A stretch of 64,000 nt of DNA from CAYOWQ01 sp964407695 (GTDB lineage: Bacteria > Planctomycetota > Phycisphaerae > Phycisphaerales > SM1A02). The position numbers and the translations under genes were made by a program. The stretch's first letter is position 1. Each line of letters starts with the position of its first letter. Below, one piece after another: positions 7,713 to 16,009 of the stretch. The notes below the pieces were generated by a model. The model saw only the letters and a list, made by a program, of their open reading frames with translations. It was not told where the DNA came from and ran no database searches. The stretch is from positions 77,563 through 141,562 of the forward strand of contig CAYOWQ010000010.1 of the NCBI GenBank assembly GCA_964407695.1, in the 5' to 3' direction.

Positions 7713-8819
7713 TTACTTGCCGGCCGAAGCCGTGCTCCGCTCACCACATTCGGCCTTGCCAACCACGCCGAACACATGGATGGGCTGCTCGCGCGACTGC
7801 GTATAGAAGATCATTTCGCCGTAGAGCAGACCATGAGCATCAGCCTTCGGCGTCAGGCTGACCGTCGCCACGGTAAGTTCCTTGCCGTCTTCTCCGGGGC
7901 GGGTCTCGGTCTTTTCCAGCTTCACCGATGCGTTTGGATTGGAATACATCACCGTGAGCAGGGGGTCCGCCTGGGTAACGGATTCAAACTCAATCTCGAA
8001 ACTCTTCGGTTCGCCGGCCTTGATCTCGTCGAGGTTCACCCGCGTCTCCGTCGGCCGCAATGCGAACTTGCCGGCTCCCAGCGTCGTGCGATGCCGAACC
8101 GGTACCTCCACGACTCGGGCCTCCGGGTGATTGGTCTCAATGACCAGGAACCGCGGAATATTGTCGCCGAACTTGTTCAGATCGTAATTCACGAGGTATT
8201 TCGATACCGGCTCGCTGGTTGACGGGTCATACCCCACGAACTCGGGCTTCTCGCCGTGAATCGCGCAAACGCTGAAGGGCTTTCCGTCAATCGATTCAAT
8301 CACCAGGCGGCCGGTGACCTTGGTTGCGTCGACGGCGTTGATCGTGCCCGGTGCAGCACGAACACCCCGGGAAATCTCCGCCTTGAGCGTCACGAGGGCA
8401 ATCCGGCTCCACCCATCAATCAGGACCTTGATTTCAGTCTTCTTGGGGCCCGTCGAAGCCTGCGCCTTCATCTGCGGCTCAAGCTCCACGAAACCGCCCG
8501 GCGGAATCTCCTCCCCGCTGAGGTCGTTCAGGGTGGTGCACTTGCAGCCCGCCTGCACGGCCAGAATCGTCAATGGCTTATCGGACGTGTTCTTGATCTT
8601 CACCTTGCCCGTGGCCACCGAGCCCGGCTTCACAAAGCCGAAGTCCAGGATGGATGGCTCAAACACGATCGGAGGCGGCGCGTCGATCTCTTCATCAATG
8701 GACTCATCCGTCTCAACGGGACTGTCTTGACGGGCCAATGCCGGGGCCGGGAAGATCGCCCATCCAAGGAGGAGCAGAAATGCGAACAAAAATCTATCAA
8801 ATGACGGTTTCCGATTCAT
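7713..8819 (-). CDS. Exported DUF1573 protein
   Basis: A 368-residue protein from the ATG at 8819, which has AAGGAGAG just upstream; the longer frame is discarded. The signal peptide runs to about residue 30 (F-L-L-L-L-G-W-A-I-F, then A-L-A-R-Q). A DUF1573 immunoglobulin-like domain follows: F-G-F-V-K-P-G, then I-K-N-T-S-D-K-P-L, and a G-C-K-C-T in place of the usual G-C-G-C-T. A second, less conserved beta-rich half reaches the C-terminus. The family is common in Bacteroidetes and Planctomycetes with periplasmic or surface location and unknown function. The gene is a single unit with its own terminator. Confidence 0.82.
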   Translation of the reverse strand: MNRKPSFDRFLFAFLLLLGWAIFPAPALARQDSPVETDESIDEEIDAPPPIVFEPSILDFGFVKPGSVATGKVKIKNTSDKPLTILAVQAGCKCTTLNDLSGEEIPPGGFVELEPQMKAQASTGPKKTEIKVLIDGWSRIALVTLKAEISRGVRAAPGTINAVDATKVTGRLVIESIDGKPFSVCAIHGEKPEFVGYDPSTSEPVSKYLVNYDLNKFGDNIPRFLVIETNHPEARVVEVPVRHRTTLGAGKFALRPTETRVNLDEIKAGEPKSFEIEFESVTQADPLLTVMYSNPNASVKLEKTETRPGEDGKELTVATVSLTPKADAHGLLYGEMIFYTQSREQPIHVFGVVGKAECGERSTASAGK

Positions 8820-9286
8820 CGGGCTCTCCTTGACTTGAGATCTCGCGGTTTGCAGCCACGCCAGCCCGACATCAGGTTCGGGGTGGACTCGTCCACTATA
8901 TCCGAGAGACCGACGTACAACTTGAGGATTTGATGCAGCTCGGCTCCCAATTCTCCCTGCAATCGACAGTGGATGAAAGGTGGGAGAGCGCGCGTGGCGG
9001 CCGAGTCGACGCCGAGGGGAGCGTCCGAATACAGCGCCAGTCAACCCTGAGTGAAACTACCCGTGTCAAACTGGGAAAGGAACTGAGTTCTCGGGAATGC
9101 CGGAGTTGCGAGTGCAGTCCTCATGGGTGTCCCTCCCACCCAAATTCCTTGCAACTTTCCCGATTCTATCCAAAAACCCCTTGCAGACTGCGCCGATCCG
9201 GTTATGGTAACAGGGTGGCGTGCTGGATGCATGTCCACGTGGGTGTTGTCGATCCGTTACCAACCTTTGTGGAAGGAGATTGAATC
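8820..9286. other. Intergenic region between divergent secretome genes
   Basis: 467 bases separate the DUF1573 gene and the Cys-rich repeat gene. A plausible promoter for the latter is given separately. No hairpin with a T-tract, repeat or RNA gene was recognised in the rest. Confidence 0.5.
9181..9208 (+). promoter_or_regulatory. Candidate sigma-70 promoter of the Cys-rich repeat gene
   Basis: TTGCAG (9181-9186), a 16-base spacer and TATGGT (9203-9208) lie about 80 bases upstream of the GTG start, leaving a leader of roughly 70 bases. The hexamers match four or five of six consensus positions each. No experimental support. Confidence 0.4.
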
Positions 9287-12111
9287 GTGAGAGAAACCAG
9301 TCGCTTCTTTAGCTGGTGTTCGTGTACCGGCAGCGGCGCTACCCTCGCCTCGCTCGCTTGCGGAGCTACGTTCCTCGTAGCCGCTGGCGCTCAGGCCGAG
9401 AACGCTGATTGCTGCACTTGTCAGGCCGATATCAACAAGGACGGAACCGTTGACGGTGCCGACCTCGGCCTCCTGCTCGCTGCCTGGCTCACCCCCGGCA
9501 CGGCAGACTTTGATTTCTGTGAAGACGTGAACGGCAACGGCAACGTTGACGGCGCCGACCTGGGCCTCCTCCTGGCGGTTTGGAACTCCTGCGTCCCCAG
9601 CGATGCTGAGCGATGCCAGGGCGATCCCAATTGCCCGAATCCCGCACACGACTGCTGCTCCACTGGAACGCCGGGTTGCTCCGACGCTGAGTGCTGCAAC
9701 GCGGTCTGCGCCGCCGACAGCTTCTGCTGCGCGGTCGCGTGGGACGGCATCTGCGTCGACGAAGCACAGTCGATCTGCGGCATCACCTGCCCGACCGGCG
9801 GCATCTGCCCGAACCCGGATCACGACTGCTGCTCCACCGGCACGCCGGGCTGCTCCGACGCTGACTGCTGCAACGCGGTCTGCGCCGTCGACAGCTTCTG
9901 CTGTGCAGTGGCGTGGGACGGCATCTGCGTCGGTGAGGCTGTGTCGATCTGCGGCATCAGCTGCACGAACTCGACCTGCCCGAATCCCGATCACGACTGC
10001 TTCACCACCGGCACCGTCGGCTGCTCCGACGCTGACTGCTGCAACGCGGTCTGTGCCGTCGACAGCTTCTGCTGTGCAGTGGCGTGGGACGGCATCTGCG
10101 NNNNNNNNNNNNNNNNNNNNNNNNNNNNNNNNNNNNNNNNNNNNNNNNNNNNNNNNNNNNNNNNNNNNNNNNNNNNNNNNNNNNNNNNNNNNNNNNNNNN
10201 GCCGTCGACAGCTTCTGCTGTGCAGTGGCGTGGGACGGCATCTGCGCTGCTGAAGCCCAAAGCTTCTGCCCGACCCTCTGTGCTCCGAATCCGCCCGGCT
10301 TCGGTTCCATCAGCTGCGGCGAGACCATCTGCGCCACCGCGTGGGCCGATGGCAACTTCCGCGACACCGATTGGTACGTGTTCAGCAACGGTGGCGCTGC
10401 TCAGGAAGTCGTCCTCAGCCTCAACGGCACCCTGCCGATGATCTTCGGCAAGATCAACACCACCGACTGCGCCACCGCGTCGGCGATCAATCCGTTTGCG
10501 ACCACCGGCCTCTGCGGCTCTGGCTCGCTCACGATCTGTGTTGACACCGGCGATACCTGGTTCTTCGCGGCTCCCAACACCTTCAGCGGATTCCCCTGCG
10601 GCTCGAACAACGGCTACTCGCTGTCGCTCGAGTGCACCGGCGTTTCCTGCGATCCTTCGCTCAATCCGGCCTGCGGCGATAACGCCGATCACGACTGCTG
10701 CACCCAGGGCAACCCGGGCTGCACCGACGCTGACTGCTGCAACGCGGTCTGCGCCGTCGACAGCTTCTGCTGCCAGGTCGCGTGGGACGGCATCTGCGTT
10801 GCTGAGGCTGTGTCGATCTGCGGCATCAGCTGCCAGAACGCTGCCTGCCCGAATCCCGAGCACGACTGCTTCACCACCGGTGGCGTCGGCTGCTCCGACG
10901 CTGACTGCTGCAACGCGGTCTGCATCGTCGACAGCTTCTGCTGCTCGGTCGCGTGGGACGGCATCTGCGTCGCTGAGGCGATCTCCTTCTGCGGCGCTCC
11001 GACCTGCCCGTTCGAGTGCTCCGGCACCGACGAAGGCGAAGCCTGCGGCGACGACACCAACGGCGGCTGCAACGTCACCGCTGGTAGCGGCTCCAACTGC
11101 TGCTTCGGCAACGGCGGCATCGGCTGCGATGATGCGGCCTGCCAGTCTGCAGTCTGCGCCGTCGACAGCTTCTGCTGTGCAGTGGCGTGGGACGGCATCT
11201 GCGCTGCTGAAGCCCAAAGCTTCTGCCCGACCCTCTGTGCTCCGAATCCGCCCGGCTTCGGTTCCATCAGCTGCGGCGAGACCATCTGCGGCACCGCGTG
11301 GGCCGATGGCAACTTCCGCGACACCGATTGGTTCGTGTTCACCAACGGCGGCGCTGCTCAGGAAGTCACCATGACCGTGAACGGCACCCTGCCGCTCATC
11401 TTCGGCAAGATCAACAGCACCGACTGCGCCACCGCGTCGGCGATCAATCCGTTCGCGACCACCGGCCTCTGCGGCTCTGGCTCGCTCACGATCTGTGCTG
11501 ATAGCGGCGACACCTGGCTGTTCGTTGCTCCCAACGTGTTCGCCGGCTTCCCCTGCGGCTCCAACAATGGCTACTCGCTCACTGTTGAGTGCACGGGCGT
11601 TGAGTGCGATCCCAACGCGATTCCTGGTTGCCCGAACCCGGATCACGACTGCTTCACCACCGGCACGCCGGGCTGCTCCGACGCTGACTGCTGCAATACG
11701 GTCTGCTCGGTCGACAGCTTCTGCTGCCAGGTTGCGTGGGACGGCATCTGCGTTGCTGAGGCGTTCAGCCTCTGCGGCGGCGGCACCGGCTCCAACTGCT
11801 GCTTCGCCAATGGCGGCATCGGTTGCGATGACGCGGCCTGCCAGTCTGCGGTCTGCGCTGCCGACAGCTTCTGCTGTGCGGTCGCGTGGGACGGCATCTG
11901 CGCCAGCGAAGCTGCTTCGCTCTGCGAAGTTTGCGGCGGCGGCGGCACCGGCGGTGCTTCGAACTGCTGCACCAACTGGGGCGGCCTCGGCTGCGATGAT
12001 GCGGCCTGCCAGTCTGCGGTCTGCGCTGCCGACAGCTTCTGCTGTGCAGTGGCGTGGGACAGCATCTGCGCTGGCGAAGCTGCCACGCTGTGCGGCACCC
12101 TCTGCAACTGA
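9287..12111 (+). CDS. Secreted Cys-rich tandem-repeat protein with N-terminal dockerin-like module (interrupted by gap)
   Basis: It starts at GTG 9287 after AAGGAG. A signal peptide (about 1-35) is followed by a dockerin-like pair (D-I-N-K-D-G-T-V-D-G-A-D-L-G and D-V-N-G-N-G-N-V-D-G-A-D-L-G). Then come at least ten copies of a roughly 50-residue Cys-rich unit with core C-N-A-V-C-A-V-D-S-F-C-C-A-V-A-W-D-G-I-C followed by x-x-E-A. Two longer modules of about 125 residues (from 10280 and 11237; D-T-D-W-Y/F-V-F, then G-T-L-P) resemble pre-peptidase C-terminal beta-sandwiches and sit between repeats. The frame changes across the 100-N gap, which only reflects its arbitrary length; both sides continue the same repeat. 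No catalytic motif is seen. The role is presumably a disulphide-rich surface protein. Confidence 0.8.
10101..10200. other. Assembly gap of 100 N
   Basis: Exactly 100 N interrupt the Cys-rich repeat gene. Sequence on both sides is the same repeat unit, so the gap is probably a repeat-induced scaffold join of unknown true size. The reading frame shifts across it, so the true length is not a multiple of three plus the value shown. Confidence 0.97.
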
Positions 12112-12150
12112 TCGCGTGATCCACGCGTAAGTTCTCTGGTTCGATCTCAT

Positions 12151-12187
12151 GCCCCCCGGTCCGAATGGATCGGGGGGCTTTCTTTTT
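12151..12187 (+). terminator. Intrinsic terminator after the Cys-rich repeat gene
   Basis: A 12-bp stem (12151-12162 with 12167-12178, one G-T pair) with the four-base loop GAAT is followed by a nine-base T-rich tract (TTTCTTTTT). It lies 40 bases after the stop at 12111. Confidence 0.92.
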
Positions 12188-12220
12188 GATTTCCATCCCC
12201 GACCTGCCGACAATCTGCTC

Positions 12221-12907
12221 ATGCCAGTGATCCGCTCCATCCCGGCTGTCCTGCTCCTGGTGGCCATTGGATTGGCCACCGCGGCCATTCCGGCTCATAC
12301 CGTTGCCAACGACGGCGGAACCGTCACGCCGCCTGCCGCGTCGTCGCCCGCTTCCCAGTCGCAGCCGGACGCCACGCAGCCGGCTCGCTATCCGGCCCTC
12401 GTGGCCGTGCTCAAATCGGCCCGAGGCGAAGTCCGGATCGATCTCGGCGTCAACGAGGCGCCCCGGATGGTCGCTTGGTTTGTGACACTCGCCGAAAAGG
12501 GCGTCTATCAGCAATTCCATGTCGACGGTGGCTATCGCAACGAAAAGATCGAGTTCGGCACTGTTGGCAAGGACGCCATCGAGCCCGGGCTCGTGATCCC
12601 GCCGAAGTTCAGCCCCAAGTACCGATTCCAGGGACCCGGGGATGTCTCGTTGTTTCCGCTGCGCGAAAACGAGGTCGGCGCCACGTTCTTCATCACCTAT
12701 GCCCAATACCACAACCGTGAACTCTCTTGGCCGCTGATCGGCCGCGTGAGTTCCGGCATGGACGTGGTGAACCAGCTCATCATCGGGGATGCCGTAGACA
12801 TCGAGATCGAAGGCGATTCGACATTGTTGAAAGCTGACTTTGCCCGTGCGATCGCGCAGTGGTCAAAGAAGATCGATCCATACATGGCGCTGCGTCAGGG
12901 CCGCTGA
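12221..12907 (+). CDS. Exported cyclophilin-like protein, divergent active site
   Basis: A 228-residue protein from the ATG at 12221; the open frame upstream runs through the terminator and is not coding. A signal peptide (I-P-A-V-L-L-L-V-A-I-G-L-A-T-A-A-I-P-A-H) and a Pro/Ser/Ala linker (about 30-57) precede a cyclophilin-type domain. The strand G-A-T-F-F-I-T stands where active cyclophilins have G-S-Q-F-F-I-T. The F-H-R-V motif is replaced by F-H-V-D-G-G, so the catalytic Arg and Gln are both missing. It may be a binding protein rather than an active prolyl isomerase. It precedes sodA by 57 bases. Confidence 0.75.
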   Translation: MPVIRSIPAVLLLVAIGLATAAIPAHTVANDGGTVTPPAASSPASQSQPDATQPARYPALVAVLKSARGEVRIDLGVNEAPRMVAWFVTLAEKGVYQQFHVDGGYRNEKIEFGTVGKDAIEPGLVIPPKFSPKYRFQGPGDVSLFPLRENEVGATFFITYAQYHNRELSWPLIGRVSSGMDVVNQLIIGDAVDIEIEGDSTLLKADFARAIAQWSKKIDPYMALRQGR

Positions 12908-12964
12908 CGGTTTCGCTCCGGTGTCCTAACATCAGGTTTCACCCCAAGACCCAGGAGGACCCGA

Positions 12965-13621
12965 ATGCCCTTCACGTTGCCTGAGCTTCCCTATCCGGAA
13001 AGCGCGCTGGAACCCGTCATCGACCAGATGACCATGAACATCCATCGCACCAAGCACCACAACGCCTATGTGACCAACGCCAACAAGGCTCTCGAAAGCG
13101 CTCCAAACCTCGCCGGCAAATCCGTCGAGGAACTTTGTGCTGACCTGGCGTCCGTTCCCGAATCGATTCGCGGCCCCGTTCGCAACAATGCCGGCGGCCA
13201 TTTCAACCACTCCCTCTTCTGGCAAATCATGGCCCCCGCCGGCAAGGGTGGCGGCGGCCAGCCCGCGGGCGACCTTCTGACCGCCATCACCGCCGCCTTC
13301 GGCTCGTTCGATACCCTCAAGACCCAATTTGCCGCTGCCGCGGCGGGCCGCTTCGGCTCCGGCTGGGTGTGGCTGGGTGTCAAGCCTGATGGCTCGCTGG
13401 TCATCACCAGCACCCCAAATCAGGACAACCCGCTGATGAAGGGCTTCGTCGACGCCGTCTGCACTCCGATCCTCGGCCTCGACGTCTGGGAGCATGCCTA
13501 TTACCTGAAGTACCAGAATCGTCGGCCCGATTACGTCACCGCGTGGTGGGATGTCGTGAATTGGGCCGAGGTGTCCAGGCGATTCGTCGCCGCTCGAACG
13601 GGTTCACCCGTCAAGGTCTAG
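12965..13621 (+). CDS. sodA: Superoxide dismutase, Mn/Fe family
   Basis: A 218-residue enzyme that dismutates superoxide to oxygen and hydrogen peroxide. All four metal ligands are visible: His27 (N-I-H-R-T-K-H-H), His82 (F-N-H-S-L-F-W), Asp173 and His177 (D-V-W-E-H-A-Y-Y). The outer-sphere Gln at 153 (N-Q-D-N-P) and Gly-Gly at 77-78 favour the Mn or cambialistic type over strict Fe type. A CAGGAGG ribosome site lies six bases upstream of the start. There is no signal peptide, so it is cytoplasmic. It has its own terminator downstream. Confidence 0.94.
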   Translation: MPFTLPELPYPESALEPVIDQMTMNIHRTKHHNAYVTNANKALESAPNLAGKSVEELCADLASVPESIRGPVRNNAGGHFNHSLFWQIMAPAGKGGGGQPAGDLLTAITAAFGSFDTLKTQFAAAAAGRFGSGWVWLGVKPDGSLVITSTPNQDNPLMKGFVDAVCTPILGLDVWEHAYYLKYQNRRPDYVTAWWDVVNWAEVSRRFVAARTGSPVKV

Positions 13622-13644
13622 CCTGACAGAACAGGATCGACTCA

Positions 13645-13670
13645 GGGCGGCGCTACAACGCCGCCCTTTT
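13645..13670 (+). terminator. Intrinsic terminator of sodA
   Basis: GGGCGGCG (13645-13652) pairs with CGCCGCCC (13659-13666) around a six-base loop, followed by TTTT. The right arm also encodes the last codons of the convergent MBL-fold gene, so one structure serves the junction. Confidence 0.88.
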
Positions 13671-14570
13671 CGTTGCGCTGCCGACATCGTGCTGCGCTGG
13701 CCGCGGAGCCGGTTCCGCGCCCCAATCGGGCAGCGAGAGACCGTCATAGCCAAGAGTCATGGCCTCGGGCAGCTTGGGGTCGAGATCCGCGTGACTGATG
13801 TCATGCGTCATGTGGACAAAGACTGTTCGCGCTGCCCCGATCCTCTCGGCCGCCGCGACGGCCTGGTCCACGTTGAAGTGCGTCGGGTGATGGCGGAAGC
13901 GAAGCATGTCGAGCACCAGCGTTCGCAGCCCGGTGAGTCTTCGCCACGATTCCGGCGGGATGCCGGATACATCGGTGCAGTAAGCCAGGGGGAGTGGATC
14001 AGGCTGCTCCATCGCGGGCTGCAAATCCTGGTCCAGTGCTTCAATCCGGAATCCCAACACGGGCAGGTTGCCGTGCAGCAGGGTTACCGGGGTGAATCGC
14101 AGGCCGTGGCAATCGACGGGTTTCGCCGGATCCAGCAGGTGCGGAATCAGCGTGGCCACAAAGGAATCGTTGACGTTGTCCTGCTTCTGGAAGATGTGTC
14201 GAAACACCCGCTGCAGGTGCTCCATCGTGTGCCGATCGGCATGGATGTCGATCGGTCCCTTCATCAGGGCGTTGAACCGCCGCACTTCGTCGAGGCCGAA
14301 GGTGTGGTCCACGTGATTGTGGGTGAAGAGGATGGCGTCGCATCGCCTCAGGTTTTCGCGCAGGGCCTGTTCGCGCAGGTCGGGTGAGGTATCGAGCAGG
14401 ACGACTCGTTCGTAGCCCCCTGGGTCGGTGAATCGCAGGCAGGCGCTGCAGCGGGTTCGCCGGTCGCGCGGGTCGGTCGAGCGACAGACCTCGCAGTCGC
14501 ACCCGATGACCGGAACGCCCGACGATGTTCCCGAGCCGAGGATGGTGAAGCGAACGTCGCGGACGGGCAT
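13653..14570 (-). CDS. MBL-fold metallohydrolase (PhnP-like)
   Basis: A 305-residue protein from the ATG at 14570, which puts F-T-I-L-G-S-G-T-S-S-G-V-P at the N-terminus as usual. An ATG at 14639 is possible but adds non-conserved residues. The metal-binding signature T-H-N-H-V-D-H is complete. An early C-D-C-E-V-C with C-S-A-C after it forms a structural zinc site seen in PhnP and relatives, which hydrolyse cyclic phosphodiesters. No phosphonate genes are nearby, so the physiological substrate is open. The start is divergent from kmo by about 90 bases. Confidence 0.8.
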   Translation of the reverse strand: MPVRDVRFTILGSGTSSGVPVIGCDCEVCRSTDPRDRRTRCSACLRFTDPGGYERVVLLDTSPDLREQALRENLRRCDAILFTHNHVDHTFGLDEVRRFNALMKGPIDIHADRHTMEHLQRVFRHIFQKQDNVNDSFVATLIPHLLDPAKPVDCHGLRFTPVTLLHGNLPVLGFRIEALDQDLQPAMEQPDPLPLAYCTDVSGIPPESWRRLTGLRTLVLDMLRFRHHPTHFNVDQAVAAAERIGAARTVFVHMTHDISHADLDPKLPEAMTLGYDGLSLPDWGAEPAPRPAQHDVGSATKRAAL

Positions 14571-14659
14571 GGCCGCCGGAAGCGTAGCCGCGCTGGGTCC
14601 GCGCGGGTGGACAAGTTCGCTTAGGATAATCGCTCTCATTCTCTCAACGACCCGCGACT

Positions 14660-16000
14660 GTGTCTGACCCCGCCACCACCCGCATCGCCATCGTCGGCGC
14701 CGGCCTCGCCGGATCTCTTCTGGCATGCATGCTCGGCCGCGATGGCTACCAGATCGACGTCTATGAACGTCGATCGGATCCGCGTGAAAAGGGCTATCGG
14801 GGCGGGCGATCGATCAACCTTGCGATTTCGGAGCGCGGCCTGCACGCGCTTCGCCAGGTGGGCCTTGAGGAAGTGATCCTTCGCCATGCCGTCCGCATGC
14901 CCGGACGAATGATTCACAGCCCGACCGGCGAACTGAAGTTTCAGCGCTACAGCGCGGACGGAAAAAACGCCATCAACTCGATTTCACGGGGACAACTCAA
15001 CCTCGTGCTCCTCGAAGCCGCGGCCAGGCACGGTAACGTCCGCTTCCATTTCGACCATCGCTGCACGGGGCTGATTCCCGAGAAACCCGAACTGGAATTC
15101 CTTGACGAGCGACGGCAGGAAACCGTCACCGTCCGGCCCGGCGCGGTGATCTCGACCGACGGAGCCTACTCCGCGGTGCGATCCAGCATGGAGAAACGCG
15201 AGCGGTTCGACTACAGCCAGTCCTATCTCGCTCACGGCTACAAGGAACTGCACATTCCGCCCAGGCCCGATGGATCATGGGCGATGGAACCCAACGCCCT
15301 CCACATCTGGCCCCGCGGCAGTTTCATGATGATTGCCCTGCCGAATGAGGATCACTCGTTCACCTGCACGTGCTTCTTTCCGTTCGACGGATCAGACGGT
15401 TTTGCGTCGATTCGAACGGATGAGGATGTGGTGTCGTTCTTCAATCGCATGTTTCCGGATGCAGTTGCCTTGATGCCGACGCTGCTCGAGGACTTCCGCA
15501 CGAACCCGGTGGGTTCGATGGTCACGGTTCGTTGCTACCCATGGAGAATCGAAGACAAGGTGGTGCTGGTGGGTGATGCAGCGCACGCCATCGTGCCGTT
15601 CTATGGCCAGGGGGCGAATTGCGCGTTCGAAGATTGCGTCGCGCTGGCGGAATCCATGAGGCGATTCCCGAATGATCGTTCACGTGCGTTCGCCGAATAC
15701 GAGGTCCATCGCAAGCGAAACGCCGACGCCATTGCCGATCTGGCCGTGCGCAATTTCGTCGAGATGCGCGACCATACCGCTTCGCGCCTGTTCCACTTCA
15801 AGAAGAGATTCGAGCACCGGCTCAACCGGATGCTCCCCAACCTGTATCTGCCGCTCTACGACATGGTGAGTTTCACCACCATTCCCTATGCGGATGCACG
15901 TGACCGGGCCCGCCTGCAGTGGAAAGTTGTCGGCGGAGTGTCCATCCTGATCGCAGTGGTCATCGTGTTCCTGATCGTGGCGCTGCTCAGGATGCTCTGA
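14660..16000 (+). CDS. kmo: Kynurenine 3-monooxygenase
   Basis: A 446-residue flavoprotein starting at GTG 14660. The FAD dinucleotide motif G-A-G-L-A-G-S-L-L is at residues 13-21, G-G-R-S-I-N-L-A-I-S-E-R-G is the KMO-specific segment, and the second FAD motif reads G-D-A-A-H-A-I-V-P-F-Y-G-Q-G-A-N-C-A-F-E-D. The last 25 residues form a membrane helix (about 420-445), matching the C-terminal anchor of KMO. It hydroxylates L-kynurenine to 3-hydroxykynurenine with NADPH and oxygen. Together with nadC nearby this points to quinolinate made from tryptophan. It ends nine bases from the convergent RibBA gene. Other flavin hydroxylases are less likely because of the membrane tail and the R-S-I-N-L motif. 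Confidence 0.9.
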   Translation: MSDPATTRIAIVGAGLAGSLLACMLGRDGYQIDVYERRSDPREKGYRGGRSINLAISERGLHALRQVGLEEVILRHAVRMPGRMIHSPTGELKFQRYSADGKNAINSISRGQLNLVLLEAAARHGNVRFHFDHRCTGLIPEKPELEFLDERRQETVTVRPGAVISTDGAYSAVRSSMEKRERFDYSQSYLAHGYKELHIPPRPDGSWAMEPNALHIWPRGSFMMIALPNEDHSFTCTCFFPFDGSDGFASIRTDEDVVSFFNRMFPDAVALMPTLLEDFRTNPVGSMVTVRCYPWRIEDKVVLVGDAAHAIVPFYGQGANCAFEDCVALAESMRRFPNDRSRAFAEYEVHRKRNADAIADLAVRNFVEMRDHTASRLFHFKKRFEHRLNRMLPNLYLPLYDMVSFTTIPYADARDRARLQWKVVGGVSILIAVVIVFLIVALLRML

Positions 16001-16009
16001 GACGAGTTC

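Noticed and set aside
9991..12288. A 765-codon open frame antisense to the Cys-rich repeat gene
   Set aside because: It is a product of the repeated, GC-biased codons on the plus strand, runs through the N gap and into the next gene, and its translation is a monotonous Ala/Glu/Arg series with no domain.
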